Shown in pieces: positions 4,852-18,063 of a stretch of DNA of 18,675 nt. The DNA is taken from NCBI GenBank assembly GCA_013368375.1, contig JAACJP010000102.1, forward strand, positions 1 through 18,675. The letters are read 5' to 3'. Source of the DNA: Tricholomella constricta (lineage: Eukaryota > Basidiomycota > Agaricomycetes > Agaricales > Lyophyllaceae). Both the position numbers and the translations under genes were made by a program. Positions within the stretch are counted from its first letter, which is position 1, and the number at the start of each line of letters is the position of its first letter. A model generated the notes under the pieces. The model was given only the letters and a program-made list of their open reading frames with translations, was not told where the DNA came from and ran no database searches.

Positions 4852-7800
4852 GAAAGCCATTGAAGTCGAGCTCTGTGGTGCGTACTTGTTTTGTTGTGAT
4901 CCTGATGGTAAGTTTGCTTGCGTGAATGTTGTTGTGCATGCGTGTGCTGATTGCAACGGTTGGCTTTCTTTTGAAGCTCAAGAGAAAAAACGTACGGCTA
5001 CGTATGCTGTCAGGGATTGTTGATGCTTGACAGACCTTTCGATCCGTCTGGCTGATGCTTTCAGGAACATGACCTGCGACTAAACGTGGTGCGTGGGAGG
5101 CGACTAGCATACGTGATGGATGGCGTACCTGGCGAGTGGTGTACCCAGCGAGTGGCGTACCCGGCGACCGGTTAGAGGTTTGAGTTAGGGCTTCGGGTGC
5201 CTCGGTTAGAGTTTTGGGTTGGGAACGTTTCTGCTCGTATCTCGGTTAAGGTTTTGGGTTCGAAAACATGTTCTGCTCGGAAAAGATGGAGTGAGATGCA
5301 AGTCAAATAAAACGCACCACGCACGTTTGTTCCCGACAACACAAATCCAACGCCAGCAAGGCAACATAAAATCTGATGGCTAGTATTCTGAGCAAGTGCA
5401 ATAAATTACATACGACTTAAGCTGCAAGTCAAATCAAAGACACCACACACGTTTGTCCCTGACAACACAAATCCAACGCCAGCAAGGCAACGTAAAGTCT
5501 AATGGGTTATTTGCGTAAACGCTAGTATTTTGAGCAGGTACAATAAATCATGTACAACTTATTATGCCAGCGAGGCAACGTGAAATCTGTTGTGCAACAC
5601 GGGCAGTTTGCGTAAGCGCTAGTATTCTCAGAAGTACAATAAATTATGTACGACTAGTGGCACGTTTTTATGAGATGTTGTTTGAGTCCAGCGACACATT
5701 TAAATGAGCCTTGGCTATACGCAACAACACCTTTCACTGCAATCGATGTAGCCAATGAGCGACAGGTCAAGGAGGTGTGTACTTCTTTTTGTTGTGATCC
5801 CGACGGATGGTTGGTTTTCTTGCGGGCATGGGCGCACCCTCACTGAGGGTGCCATGCATACATGTCCAAACAAATGCAAATCAAAACAAATGCCAGCGAG
5901 GCAATGTAAAATCTGACGTGTGGTCTGTCTGTTCAATACACTAGCCAGTATTCTGAGCGAGTATAATAGATCGAACTAGCTACGTACGACTAGCGGCAGC
6001 ATAATAGATCGGACTAGCTACGTACAGAAGTTTGCTTGCAGCGAGATGCAAGTCAAATCAAACACACTGCACACGATTGTTCCTGACAACGCAAATCTAA
6101 CACCAGCGAGGCAACGTAGAAGCTGATGCGCAACACGGGCAATTTGCGTGAATGCTAGTATTCTCAGCAAGTACAATAAATTAAATTACGTACCACTAGC
6201 GGGACAATTTTATGATGTTCCTGACGACGCAAATCCAACACTAGTGAGGTAATGTAGAATCTGACGGGCAGTCTGCTTTGCGTAAAAGCTAGTATTCTCA
6301 GCAAGGACAATAAATTATGTACGACTAGTGGCACGTTTTGATGAGATGTCGTTTGAGTGACACGTTCTAACGAGAGCGAGGGAGGGTGTAGGGATATCTT
6401 TGGGCATATGCAACGACGACTTTCACTGCAACTGACGTAGCCGATGAGCGACAGGTCAATACGTTCTAGCAACACAATAACCGATGAGTGACGGGTGAAA
6501 GCCATTGAAGTCGAGCTCTGTGGTGCGTACTTGTTTTGTTGTGATCCTGATGGTAAGTTTGCTTGCGTGAATGTTGTTGTGCATGCGTGTGCTGATTGCA
6601 ACGGTTGGCTTTCTTTTGAAGCTCAAGAGAAAAAACGTACGGCTACGTATGCTGTCAGGGATTGTTGATGCTTGACAGACCTTTCGATCCGTCTGGCTGA
6701 TGCTTTCAGGAACATGACCTGCGACTAAACGTGGTGCGTGGGAGGCGACTAGCATACGTGATGGATGGCGTACCTGGCGAGTGGTGTACCCAGCGAGTGG
6801 CGTACCCGGCGACCGGTTAGAGGTTTGAGTTAGGGCTTCGGGTGCCTCGGTTAGAGTTTTGGGTTGGGAACGTTTCTGCTCGTATCTCGGTTAAGGTTTT
6901 GGGTTCGAAAACATGTTCTGCTCGGAAAAGATGGAGTGAGATGCAAGTCAAATAAAACGCACCACGCACGTTTGTTCCCGACAACACAAATCCAACGCCA
7001 GCAAGGCAACATAAAATCTGATGGCTAGTATTCTGAGCAAGTGCAATAAATTACATACGACTTAAGCTGCAAGTCAAATCAAAGACACCACACACGTTTG
7101 TCCCTGACAACACAAATCCAACGCCAGCAAGGCAACGTAAAGTCTAATGGGTTATTTGCGTAAACGCTAGTATTTTGAGCAGGTACAATAAATCATGTAC
7201 AACTTATTATGCCAGCGAGGCAACGTGAAATCTGTTGTGCAACACGGGCAGTTTGCGTAAGCGCTAGTATTCTCAGAAGTACAATAAATTATGTACGACT
7301 AGTGGCACGTTTTTATGAGATGTTGTTTGAGTCCAGCGACACATTTAAATGAGCCTTGGCTATACGCAACAACACCTTTCACTGCAATCGATGTAGCCAA
7401 TGAGCGACAGGTCAAGGAGGTGTGTACTTCTTTTTGTTGTGATCCCGACGGATGGTTGGTTTTCTTGCGGGCATGGGCGCACCCTCACTGAGGGTGCCAT
7501 GCATACATGTCCAAACAAATGCAAATCAAAACAAATGCCAGCGAGGCAATGTAAAATCTGACGTGTGGTCTGTCTGTTCAATACACTAGCCAGTATTCTG
7601 AGCGAGTATAATAGATCGAACTAGCTACGTACGACTAGCGGCAGCATAATAGATCGGACTAGCTACGTACAGAAGTTTGCTTGCAGCGAGATGCAAGTCA
7701 AATCAAACACACTGCACACGATTGTTCCTGACAACGCAAATCTAACACCAGCGAGGCAACGTAGAAGCTGATGCGCAACACGGGCAATTTGCGTGAATGC

Positions 7801-8193
7801 TAGTATTCTCAGCAAGTACAATAAATTAAATTACGTACCACTAGCGGGACAATTTTATGATGTTCCTGACGACGCAAATCCAACACTAGTGAGGTAATGT
7901 AGAATCTGACGGGCAGTCTGCTTTGCGTAAAAGCTAGTATTCTCAGCAAGGACAATAAATTATGTACGACTAGTGGCACGTTTTGATGAGATGTCGTTTG
8001 AGTGACACGTTCTAACGAGAGCGAGGGAGGGTGTAGGGATATCTTTGGGCATATGCAACGACGACTTTCACTGCAACTGACGTAGCCGATGAGCGACAGG
8101 TCAATACGTTCTAGCAACACAATAACCGATGAGTGACGGGTGAAAGCCATTGAAGTCGAGCTCTGTGGTGCGTACTTGTTTTGTTGTGATCCT

Positions 8194-9838
8194 GATGGTA
8201 AGTTTGCTTGCGTGAATGTTGTTGTGCATGCGTGTGCTGATTGCAACGGTTGGCTTTCTTTTGAAGCTCAAGAGAAAAAACGTACGGCTACGTATGCTGT
8301 CAGGGATTGTTGATGCTTGACAGACCTTTCGATCCGTCTGGCTGATGCTTTCAGGAACATGACCTGCGACTAAACGTGGTGCGTGGGAGGCGACTAGCAT
8401 ACGTGATGGATGGCGTACCTGGCGAGTGGTGTACCCAGCGAGTGGCGTACCCGGCGACCGGTTAGAGGTTTGAGTTAGGGCTTCGGGTGCCTCGGTTAGA
8501 GTTTTGGGTTGGGAACGTTTCTGCTCGTATCTCGGTTAAGGTTTTGGGTTCGAAAACATGTTCTGCTCGGAAAAGATGGAGTGAGATGCAAGTCAAATAA
8601 AACGCACCACGCACGTTTGTTCCCGACAACACAAATCCAACGCCAGCAAGGCAACATAAAATCTGATGGCTAGTATTCTGAGCAAGTGCAATAAATTACA
8701 TACGACTTAAGCTGCAAGTCAAATCAAAGACGCCACACATGTTTGTCCCTGACAACACAAATCCAACGCCAGCAAGGCAACGTAAAGTCTAATGGGTTAT
8801 TTGCGTAAACGCTAGTATTTTGAGCAGGTACAATAAATCATGTACAACTTATTATGCCAGCGAGGCAACGTGAAATCTGTTGTGCAACACAGGCAGTTTG
8901 CGTAAGCGCTAGTATTCTCAGAAGTACAATAAATTATGTACGACTAGTGGCACGTTTTTATGAGATGTTGTTTGAGTCCAGCGACACATTTAAATGAGCC
9001 TTGGCTATACGCAACAACACCTTTCACTGCAATCGATGTAGCCAATGAGCGACAGGTCAAGGAGGTGTGTACTTCTTTTTGTTGTGATCCCGACGGATGG
9101 TTGGTTTTCTTGCGGGCATGGGCGCACCCTCACTGAGGGTGCCATGCATACATGTCCAAACAAATGCAAATCAAAACAAATGCCAGCGAGGCAATGTAAA
9201 ATCTGACGTGTGGTCTGTCTGTTCAATACACTAGCCAGTATTCTGAGCGAGTATAATAGATCGAACTAGCTACGTACGACTAGCGGCAGCATAATAGATC
9301 GGACTAGCTACGTACAGAAGTTTGCTTGCAGCGAGATGCAAGTCAAATCAAACACACTGCACACGATTGTTCCTGACAACGCAAATCTAACACCAGCGAG
9401 GCAACGTAGAAGCTGATGCGCAACACGGGCAATTTGCGTGAATGCTAGTATTCTCAGCAAGTACAATAAATTAAATTACGTACCACTAGCGGGACAATTT
9501 TATGATGTTCCTGACGACGCAAATCCAACACTAGTGAGGTAATGTAGAATCTGACGGGCAGTCTGCTTTGCGTAAAAGCTAGTATTCTCAGCAAGGACAA
9601 TAAATTATGTACGACTAGTGGCACGTTTTGATGAGATGTCGTTTGAGTGACACGTTCTAACGAGAGCGAGGGAGGGTGTAGGGATATCTTTGGGCATATG
9701 CAACGACGACTTTCACTGCAACTGACGTAGCCGATGAGCGACAGGTCAATACGTTCTAGCAACACAATAACCGATGAGTGACGGGTGAAAGCCATTGAAG
9801 TCGAGCTCTGTGGTGCGTACTTGTTTTGTTGTGATCCT
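8194..9838. repeat. Satellite unit 4, the only full unit with private substitutions
   Basis: Compared with all other units it has T instead of C at 8740 and A instead of G at 8891, and it shares G at 8732 with units 1, 6 and 7. All three sites lie in sub-modules B and C. Elsewhere I saw no difference from its neighbours. Confidence 0.85.
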
Positions 9839-12800
9839 GATGGTAAGTTTGCTTGCGTGAATGTTGTTGTGCATGCGTGTGCTGATTGCAACGGTTGGCT
9901 TTCTTTTGAAGCTCAAGAGAAAAAACGTACGGCTACGTATGCTGTCAGGGATTGTTGATGCTTGACAGACCTTTCGATCCGTCTGGCTGATGCTTTCAGG
10001 AACATGACCTGCGACTAAACGTGGTGCGTGGGAGGCGACTAGCATACGTGATGGATGGCGTACCTGGCGAGTGGTGTACCCAGCGAGTGGCGTACCCGGC
10101 GACCGGTTAGAGGTTTGAGTTAGGGCTTCGGGTGCCTCGGTTAGAGTTTTGGGTTGGGAACGTTTCTGCTCGTATCTCGGTTAAGGTTTTGGGTTCGAAA
10201 ACATGTTCTGCTCGGAAAAGATGGAGTGAGATGCAAGTCAAATAAAACGCACCACGCACGTTTGTTCCCGACAACACAAATCCAACGCCAGCAAGGCAAC
10301 ATAAAATCTGATGGCTAGTATTCTGAGCAAGTGCAATAAATTACATACGACTTAAGCTGCAAGTCAAATCAAAGACACCACACACGTTTGTCCCTGACAA
10401 CACAAATCCAACGCCAGCAAGGCAACGTAAAGTCTAATGGGTTATTTGCGTAAACGCTAGTATTTTGAGCAGGTACAATAAATCATGTACAACTTATTAT
10501 GCCAGCGAGGCAACGTGAAATCTGTTGTGCAACACGGGCAGTTTGCGTAAGCGCTAGTATTCTCAGAAGTACAATAAATTATGTACGACTAGTGGCACGT
10601 TTTTATGAGATGTTGTTTGAGTCCAGCGACACATTTAAATGAGCCTTGGCTATACGCAACAACACCTTTCACTGCAATCGATGTAGCCAATGAGCGACAG
10701 GTCAAGGAGGTGTGTACTTCTTTTTGTTGTGATCCCGACGGATGGTTGGTTTTCTTGCGGGCATGGGCGCACCCTCACTGAGGGTGCCATGCATACATGT
10801 CCAAACAAATGCAAATCAAAACAAATGCCAGCGAGGCAATGTAAAATCTGACGTGTGGTCTGTCTGTTCAATACACTAGCCAGTATTCTGAGCGAGTATA
10901 ATAGATCGAACTAGCTACGTACGACTAGCGGCAGCATAATAGATCGGACTAGCTACGTACAGAAGTTTGCTTGCAGCGAGATGCAAGTCAAATCAAACAC
11001 ACTGCACACGATTGTTCCTGACAACGCAAATCTAACACCAGCGAGGCAACGTAGAAGCTGATGCGCAACACGGGCAATTTGCGTGAATGCTAGTATTCTC
11101 AGCAAGTACAATAAATTAAATTACGTACCACTAGCGGGACAATTTTATGATGTTCCTGACGACGCAAATCCAACACTAGTGAGGTAATGTAGAATCTGAC
11201 GGGCAGTCTGCTTTGCGTAAAAGCTAGTATTCTCAGCAAGGACAATAAATTATGTACGACTAGTGGCACGTTTTGATGAGATGTCGTTTGAGTGACACGT
11301 TCTAACGAGAGCGAGGGAGGGTGTAGGGATATCTTTGGGCATATGCAACGACGACTTTCACTGCAACTGACGTAGCCGATGAGCGACAGGTCAATACGTT
11401 CTAGCAACACAATAACCGATGAGTGACGGGTGAAAGCCATTGAAGTCGAGCTCTGTGGTGCGTACTTGTTTTGTTGTGATCCTGATGGTAAGTTTGCTTG
11501 CGTGAATGTTGTTGTGCATGCGTGTGCTGATTGCAACGGTTGGCTTTCTTTTGAAGCTCAAGAGAAAAAACGTACGGCTACGTATGCTGTCAGGGATTGT
11601 TGATGCTTGACAGACCTTTCGATCCGTCTGGCTGATGCTTTCAGGAACATGACCTGCGACTAAACGTGGTGCGTGGGAGGCGACTAGCATACGTGATGGA
11701 TGGCGTACCTGGCGAGTGGTGTACCCAGCGAGTGGCGTACCCGGCGACCGGTTAGAGGTTTGAGTTAGGGCTTCGGGTGCCTCGGTTAGAGTTTTGGGTT
11801 GGGAACGTTTCTGCTCGTATCTCGGTTAAGGTTTTGGGTTCGAAAACATGTTCTGCTCGGAAAAGATGGAGTGAGATGCAAGTCAAATAAAACGCACCAC
11901 GCACGTTTGTTCCCGACAACACAAATCCAACGCCAGCAAGGCAACATAAAATCTGATGGCTAGTATTCTGAGCAAGTGCAATAAATTACATACGACTTAA
12001 GCTGCAAGTCAAATCAAAGACGCCACACACGTTTGTCCCTGACAACACAAATCCAACGCCAGCAAGGCAACGTAAAGTCTAATGGGTTATTTGCGTAAAC
12101 GCTAGTATTTTGAGCAGGTACAATAAATCATGTACAACTTATTATGCCAGCGAGGCAACGTGAAATCTGTTGTGCAACACGGGCAGTTTGCGTAAGCGCT
12201 AGTATTCTCAGAAGTACAATAAATTATGTACGACTAGTGGCACGTTTTTATGAGATGTTGTTTGAGTCCAGCGACACATTTAAATGAGCCTTGGCTATAC
12301 GCAACAACACCTTTCACTGCAATCGATGTAGCCAATGAGCGACAGGTCAAGGAGGTGTGTACTTCTTTTTGTTGTGATCCCGACGGATGGTTGGTTTTCT
12401 TGCGGGCATGGGCGCACCCTCACTGAGGGTGCCATGCATACATGTCCAAACAAATGCAAATCAAAACAAATGCCAGCGAGGCAATGTAAAATCTGACGTG
12501 TGGTCTGTCTGTTCAATACACTAGCCAGTATTCTGAGCGAGTATAATAGATCGAACTAGCTACGTACGACTAGCGGCAGCATAATAGATCGGACTAGCTA
12601 CGTACAGAAGTTTGCTTGCAGCGAGATGCAAGTCAAATCAAACACACTGCACACGATTGTTCCTGACAACGCAAATCTAACACCAGCGAGGCAACGTAGA
12701 AGCTGATGCGCAACACGGGCAATTTGCGTGAATGCTAGTATTCTCAGCAAGTACAATAAATTAAATTACGTACCACTAGCGGGACAATTTTATGATGTTC

Positions 12801-15800
12801 CTGACGACGCAAATCCAACACTAGTGAGGTAATGTAGAATCTGACGGGCAGTCTGCTTTGCGTAAAAGCTAGTATTCTCAGCAAGGACAATAAATTATGT
12901 ACGACTAGTGGCACGTTTTGATGAGATGTCGTTTGAGTGACACGTTCTAACGAGAGCGAGGGAGGGTGTAGGGATATCTTTGGGCATATGCAACGACGAC
13001 TTTCACTGCAACTGACGTAGCCGATGAGCGACAGGTCAATACGTTCTAGCAACACAATAACCGATGAGTGACGGGTGAAAGCCATTGAAGTCGAGCTCTG
13101 TGGTGCGTACTTGTTTTGTTGTGATCCTGATGGTAAGTTTGCTTGCGTGAATGTTGTTGTGCATGCGTGTGCTGATTGCAACGGTTGGCTTTCTTTTGAA
13201 GCTCAAGAGAAAAAACGTACGGCTACGTATGCTGTCAGGGATTGTTGATGCTTGACAGACCTTTCGATCCGTCTGGCTGATGCTTTCAGGAACATGACCT
13301 GCGACTAAACGTGGTGCGTGGGAGGCGACTAGCATACGTGATGGATGGCGTACCTGGCGAGTGGTGTACCCAGCGAGTGGCGTACCCGGCGACCGGTTAG
13401 AGGTTTGAGTTAGGGCTTCGGGTGCCTCGGTTAGAGTTTTGGGTTGGGAACGTTTCTGCTCGTATCTCGGTTAAGGTTTTGGGTTCGAAAACATGTTCTG
13501 CTCGGAAAAGATGGAGTGAGATGCAAGTCAAATAAAACGCACCACGCACGTTTGTTCCCGACAACACAAATCCAACGCCAGCAAGGCAACATAAAATCTG
13601 ATGGCTAGTATTCTGAGCAAGTGCAATAAATTACATACGACTTAAGCTGCAAGTCAAATCAAAGACGCCACACACGTTTGTCCCTGACAACACAAATCCA
13701 ACGCCAGCAAGGCAACGTAAAGTCTAATGGGTTATTTGCGTAAACGCTAGTATTTTGAGCAGGTACAATAAATCATGTACAACTTATTATGCCAGCGAGG
13801 CAACGTGAAATCTGTTGTGCAACACGGGCAGTTTGCGTAAGCGCTAGTATTCTCAGAAGTACAATAAATTATGTACGACTAGTGGCACGTTTTTATGAGA
13901 TGTTGTTTGAGTCCAGCGACACATTTAAATGAGCCTTGGCTATACGCAACAACACCTTTCACTGCAATCGATGTAGCCAATGAGCGACAGGTCAAGGAGG
14001 TGTGTACTTCTTTTTGTTGTGATCCCGACGGATGGTTGGTTTTCTTGCGGGCATGGGCGCACCCTCACTGAGGGTGCCATGCATACATGTCCAAACAAAT
14101 GCAAATCAAAACAAATGCCAGCGAGGCAATGTAAAATCTGACGTGTGGTCTGTCTGTTCAATACACTAGCCAGTATTCTGAGCGAGTATAATAGATCGAA
14201 CTAGCTACGTACGACTAGCGGCAGCATAATAGATCGGACTAGCTACGTACAGAAGTTTGCTTGCAGCGAGATGCAAGTCAAATCAAACACACTGCACACG
14301 ATTGTTCCTGACAACGCAAATCTAACACCAGCGAGGCAACGTAGAAGCTGATGCGCAACACGGGCAATTTGCGTGAATGCTAGTATTCTCAGCAAGTACA
14401 ATAAATTAAATTACGTACCACTAGCGGGACAATTTTATGATGTTCCTGACGACGCAAATCCAACACTAGTGAGGTAATGTAGAATCTGACGGGCAGTCTG
14501 CTTTGCGTAAAAGCTAGTATTCTCAGCAAGGACAATAAATTATGTACGACTAGTGGCACGTTTTGATGAGATGTCGTTTGAGTGACACGTTCTAACGAGA
14601 GCGAGGGAGGGTGTAGGGATATCTTTGGGCATATGCAACGACGACTTTCACTGCAACTGACGTAGCCGATGAGCGACAGGTCAATACGTTCTAGCAACAC
14701 AATAACCGATGAGTGACGGGTGAAAGCCATTGAAGTCGAGCTCTGTGGTGCGTACTTGTTTTGTTGTGATCCTGATGGTAAGTTTGCTTGCGTGAATGTT
14801 GTTGTGCATGCGTGTGCTGATTGCAACGGTTGGCTTTCTTTTGAAGCTCAAGAGAAAAAACGTACGGCTACGTATGCTGTCAGGGATTGTTGATGCTTGA
14901 CAGACCTTTCGATCCGTCTGGCTGATGCTTTCAGGAACATGACCTGCGACTAAACGTGGTGCGTGGGAGGCGACTAGCATACGTGATGGATGGCGTACCT
15001 GGCGAGTGGTGTACCCAGCGAGTGGCGTACCCGGCGACCGGTTAGAGGTTTGAGTTAGGGCTTCGGGTGCCTCGGTTAGAGTTTTGGGTTGGGAACGTTT
15101 CTGCTCGTATCTCGGTTAAGGTTTTGGGTTCGAAAACATGTTCTGCTCGGAAAAGATGGAGTGAGATGCAAGTCAAATAAAACGCACCACGCACGTTTGT
15201 TCCCGACAACACAAATCCAACGCCAGCAAGGCAACATAAAATCTGATGGCTAGTATTCTGAGCAAGTGCAATAAATTACATACGACTTAAGCTGCAAGTC
15301 AAATCAAAGACACCACACACGTTTGTCCCTGACAACACAAATCCAACGCCAGCAAGGCAACGTAAAGTCTAATGGGTTATTTGCGTAAACGCTAGTATTT
15401 TGAGCAGGTACAATAAATCATGTACAACTTATTATGCCAGCGAGGCAACGTGAAATCTGTTGTGCAACACGGGCAGTTTGCGTAAGCGCTAGTATTCTCA
15501 GAAGTACAATAAATTATGTACGACTAGTGGCACGTTTTTATGAGATGTTGTTTGAGTCCAGCGACACATTTAAATGAGCCTTGGCTATACGCAACAACAC
15601 CTTTCACTGCAATCGATGTAGCCAATGAGCGACAGGTCAAGGAGGTGTGTACTTCTTTTTGTTGTGATCCCGACGGATGGTTGGTTTTCTTGCGGGCATG
15701 GGCGCACCCTCACTGAGGGTGCCATGCATACATGTCCAAACAAATGCAAATCAAAACAAATGCCAGCGAGGCAATGTAAAATCTGACGTGTGGTCTGTCT

Positions 15801-18063
15801 GTTCAATACACTAGCCAGTATTCTGAGCGAGTATAATAGATCGAACTAGCTACGTACGACTAGCGGCAGCATAATAGATCGGACTAGCTACGTACAGAAG
15901 TTTGCTTGCAGCGAGATGCAAGTCAAATCAAACACACTGCACACGATTGTTCCTGACAACGCAAATCTAACACCAGCGAGGCAACGTAGAAGCTGATGCG
16001 CAACACGGGCAATTTGCGTGAATGCTAGTATTCTCAGCAAGTACAATAAATTAAATTACGTACCACTAGCGGGACAATTTTATGATGTTCCTGACGACGC
16101 AAATCCAACACTAGTGAGGTAATGTAGAATCTGACGGGCAGTCTGCTTTGCGTAAAAGCTAGTATTCTCAGCAAGGACAATAAATTATGTACGACTAGTG
16201 GCACGTTTTGATGAGATGTCGTTTGAGTGACACGTTCTAACGAGAGCGAGGGAGGGTGTAGGGATATCTTTGGGCATATGCAACGACGACTTTCACTGCA
16301 ACTGACGTAGCCGATGAGCGACAGGTCAATACGTTCTAGCAACACAATAACCGATGAGTGACGGGTGAAAGCCATTGAAGTCGAGCTCTGTGGTGCGTAC
16401 TTGTTTTGTTGTGATCCTGATGGTAAGTTTGCTTGCGTGAATGTTGTTGTGCATGCGTGTGCTGATTGCAACGGTTGGCTTTCTTTTGAAGCTCAAGAGA
16501 AAAAACGTACGGCTACGTATGCTGTCAGGGATTGTTGATGCTTGACAGACCTTTCGATCCGTCTGGCTGATGCTTTCAGGAACATGACCTGCGACTAAAC
16601 GTGGTGCGTGGGAGGCGACTAGCATACGTGATGGATGGCGTACCTGGCGAGTGGTGTACCCAGCGAGTGGCGTACCCGGCGACCGGTTAGAGGTTTGAGT
16701 TAGGGCTTCGGGTGCCTCGGTTAGAGTTTTGGGTTGGGAACGTTTCTGCTCGTATCTCGGTTAAGGTTTTGGGTTCGAAAACATGTTCTGCTCGGAAAAG
16801 ATGGAGTGAGATGCAAGTCAAATAAAACGCACCACGCACGTTTGTTCCCGACAACACAAATCCAACGCCAGCAAGGCAACATAAAATCTGATGGCTAGTA
16901 TTCTGAGCAAGTGCAATAAATTACATACGACTTAAGCTGCAAGTCAAATCAAAGACACCACACACGTTTGTCCCTGACAACACAAATCCAACGCCAGCAA
17001 GGCAACGTAAAGTCTAATGGGTTATTTGCGTAAACGCTAGTATTTTGAGCAGGTACAATAAATCATGTACAACTTATTATGCCAGCGAGGCAACGTGAAA
17101 TCTGTTGTGCAACACGGGCAGTTTGCGTAAGCGCTAGTATTCTCAGAAGTACAATAAATTATGTACGACTAGTGGCACGTTTTTATGAGATGTTGTTTGA
17201 GTCCAGCGACACATTTAAATGAGCCTTGGCTATACGCAACAACACCTTTCACTGCAATCGATGTAGCCAATGAGCGACAGGTCAAGGAGGTGTGTACTTC
17301 TTTTTGTTGTGATCCCGACGGATGGTTGGTTTTCTTGCGGGCATGGGCGCACCCTCACTGAGGGTGCCATGCATACATGTCCAAACAAATGCAAATCAAA
17401 ACAAATGCCAGCGAGGCAATGTAAAATCTGACGTGTGGTCTGTCTGTTCAATACACTAGCCAGTATTCTGAGCGAGTATAATAGATCGAACTAGCTACGT
17501 ACGACTAGCGGCAGCATAATAGATCGGACTAGCTACGTACAGAAGTTTGCTTGCAGCGAGATGCAAGTCAAATCAAACACACTGCACACGATTGTTCCTG
17601 ACAACGCAAATCTAACACCAGCGAGGCAACGTAGAAGCTGATGCGCAACACGGGCAATTTGCGTGAATGCTAGTATTCTCAGCAAGTACAATAAATTAAA
17701 TTACGTACCACTAGCGGGACAATTTTATGATGTTCCTGACGACGCAAATCCAACACTAGTGAGGTAATGTAGAATCTGACGGGCAGTCTGCTTTGCGTAA
17801 AAGCTAGTATTCTCAGCAAGGACAATAAATTATGTACGACTAGTGGCACGTTTTGATGAGATGTCGTTTGAGTGACACGTTCTAACGAGAGCGAGGGAGG
17901 GTGTAGGGATATCTTTGGGCATATGCAACGACGACTTTCACTGCAACTGACGTAGCCGATGAGCGACAGGTCAATACGTTCTAGCAACACAATAACCGAT
18001 GAGTGACGGGTGAAAGCCATTGAAGTCGAGCTCTGTGGTGCGTACTTGTTTTGTTGTGATCCT

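Larger units (their letters stand above)
3259..4903. repeat. Satellite unit 1, junction unit next to the retrotransposon
   Basis: This is the reference copy used here. Layout: leader block 3259-3476; 16-bp triplet 3477-3524; telomere-like tracts 3525-3617; sub-modules A (3650-3774), B (3775-3916), C (3917-4019) with tail to about 4180; hairpin 4181-4212; sub-modules D (4221-4380), E (4400-4567), F (4571-4690) with tail to 4903. It has G at the 3797 variable site. Its left neighbour unit was split by the LTR element. Confidence 0.93.

Noticed and set aside
4904..4914. GGTAAGTTT at the unit border as a 5' splice site
   Set aside because: It fits the consensus, but there is no coding exon before it and no convincing partner acceptor; a chance match is likely.
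4519..4956. A 145-codon minus-strand ORF repeated identically in every unit, overlapped by a 99-codon ORF (4811-5110 and equivalents)
   Set aside because: Identity only reflects the uniform satellite, with no silent-site pattern to test. Frames overlap each other, span sub-module and unit borders, and show no domain, repeat or targeting signal.
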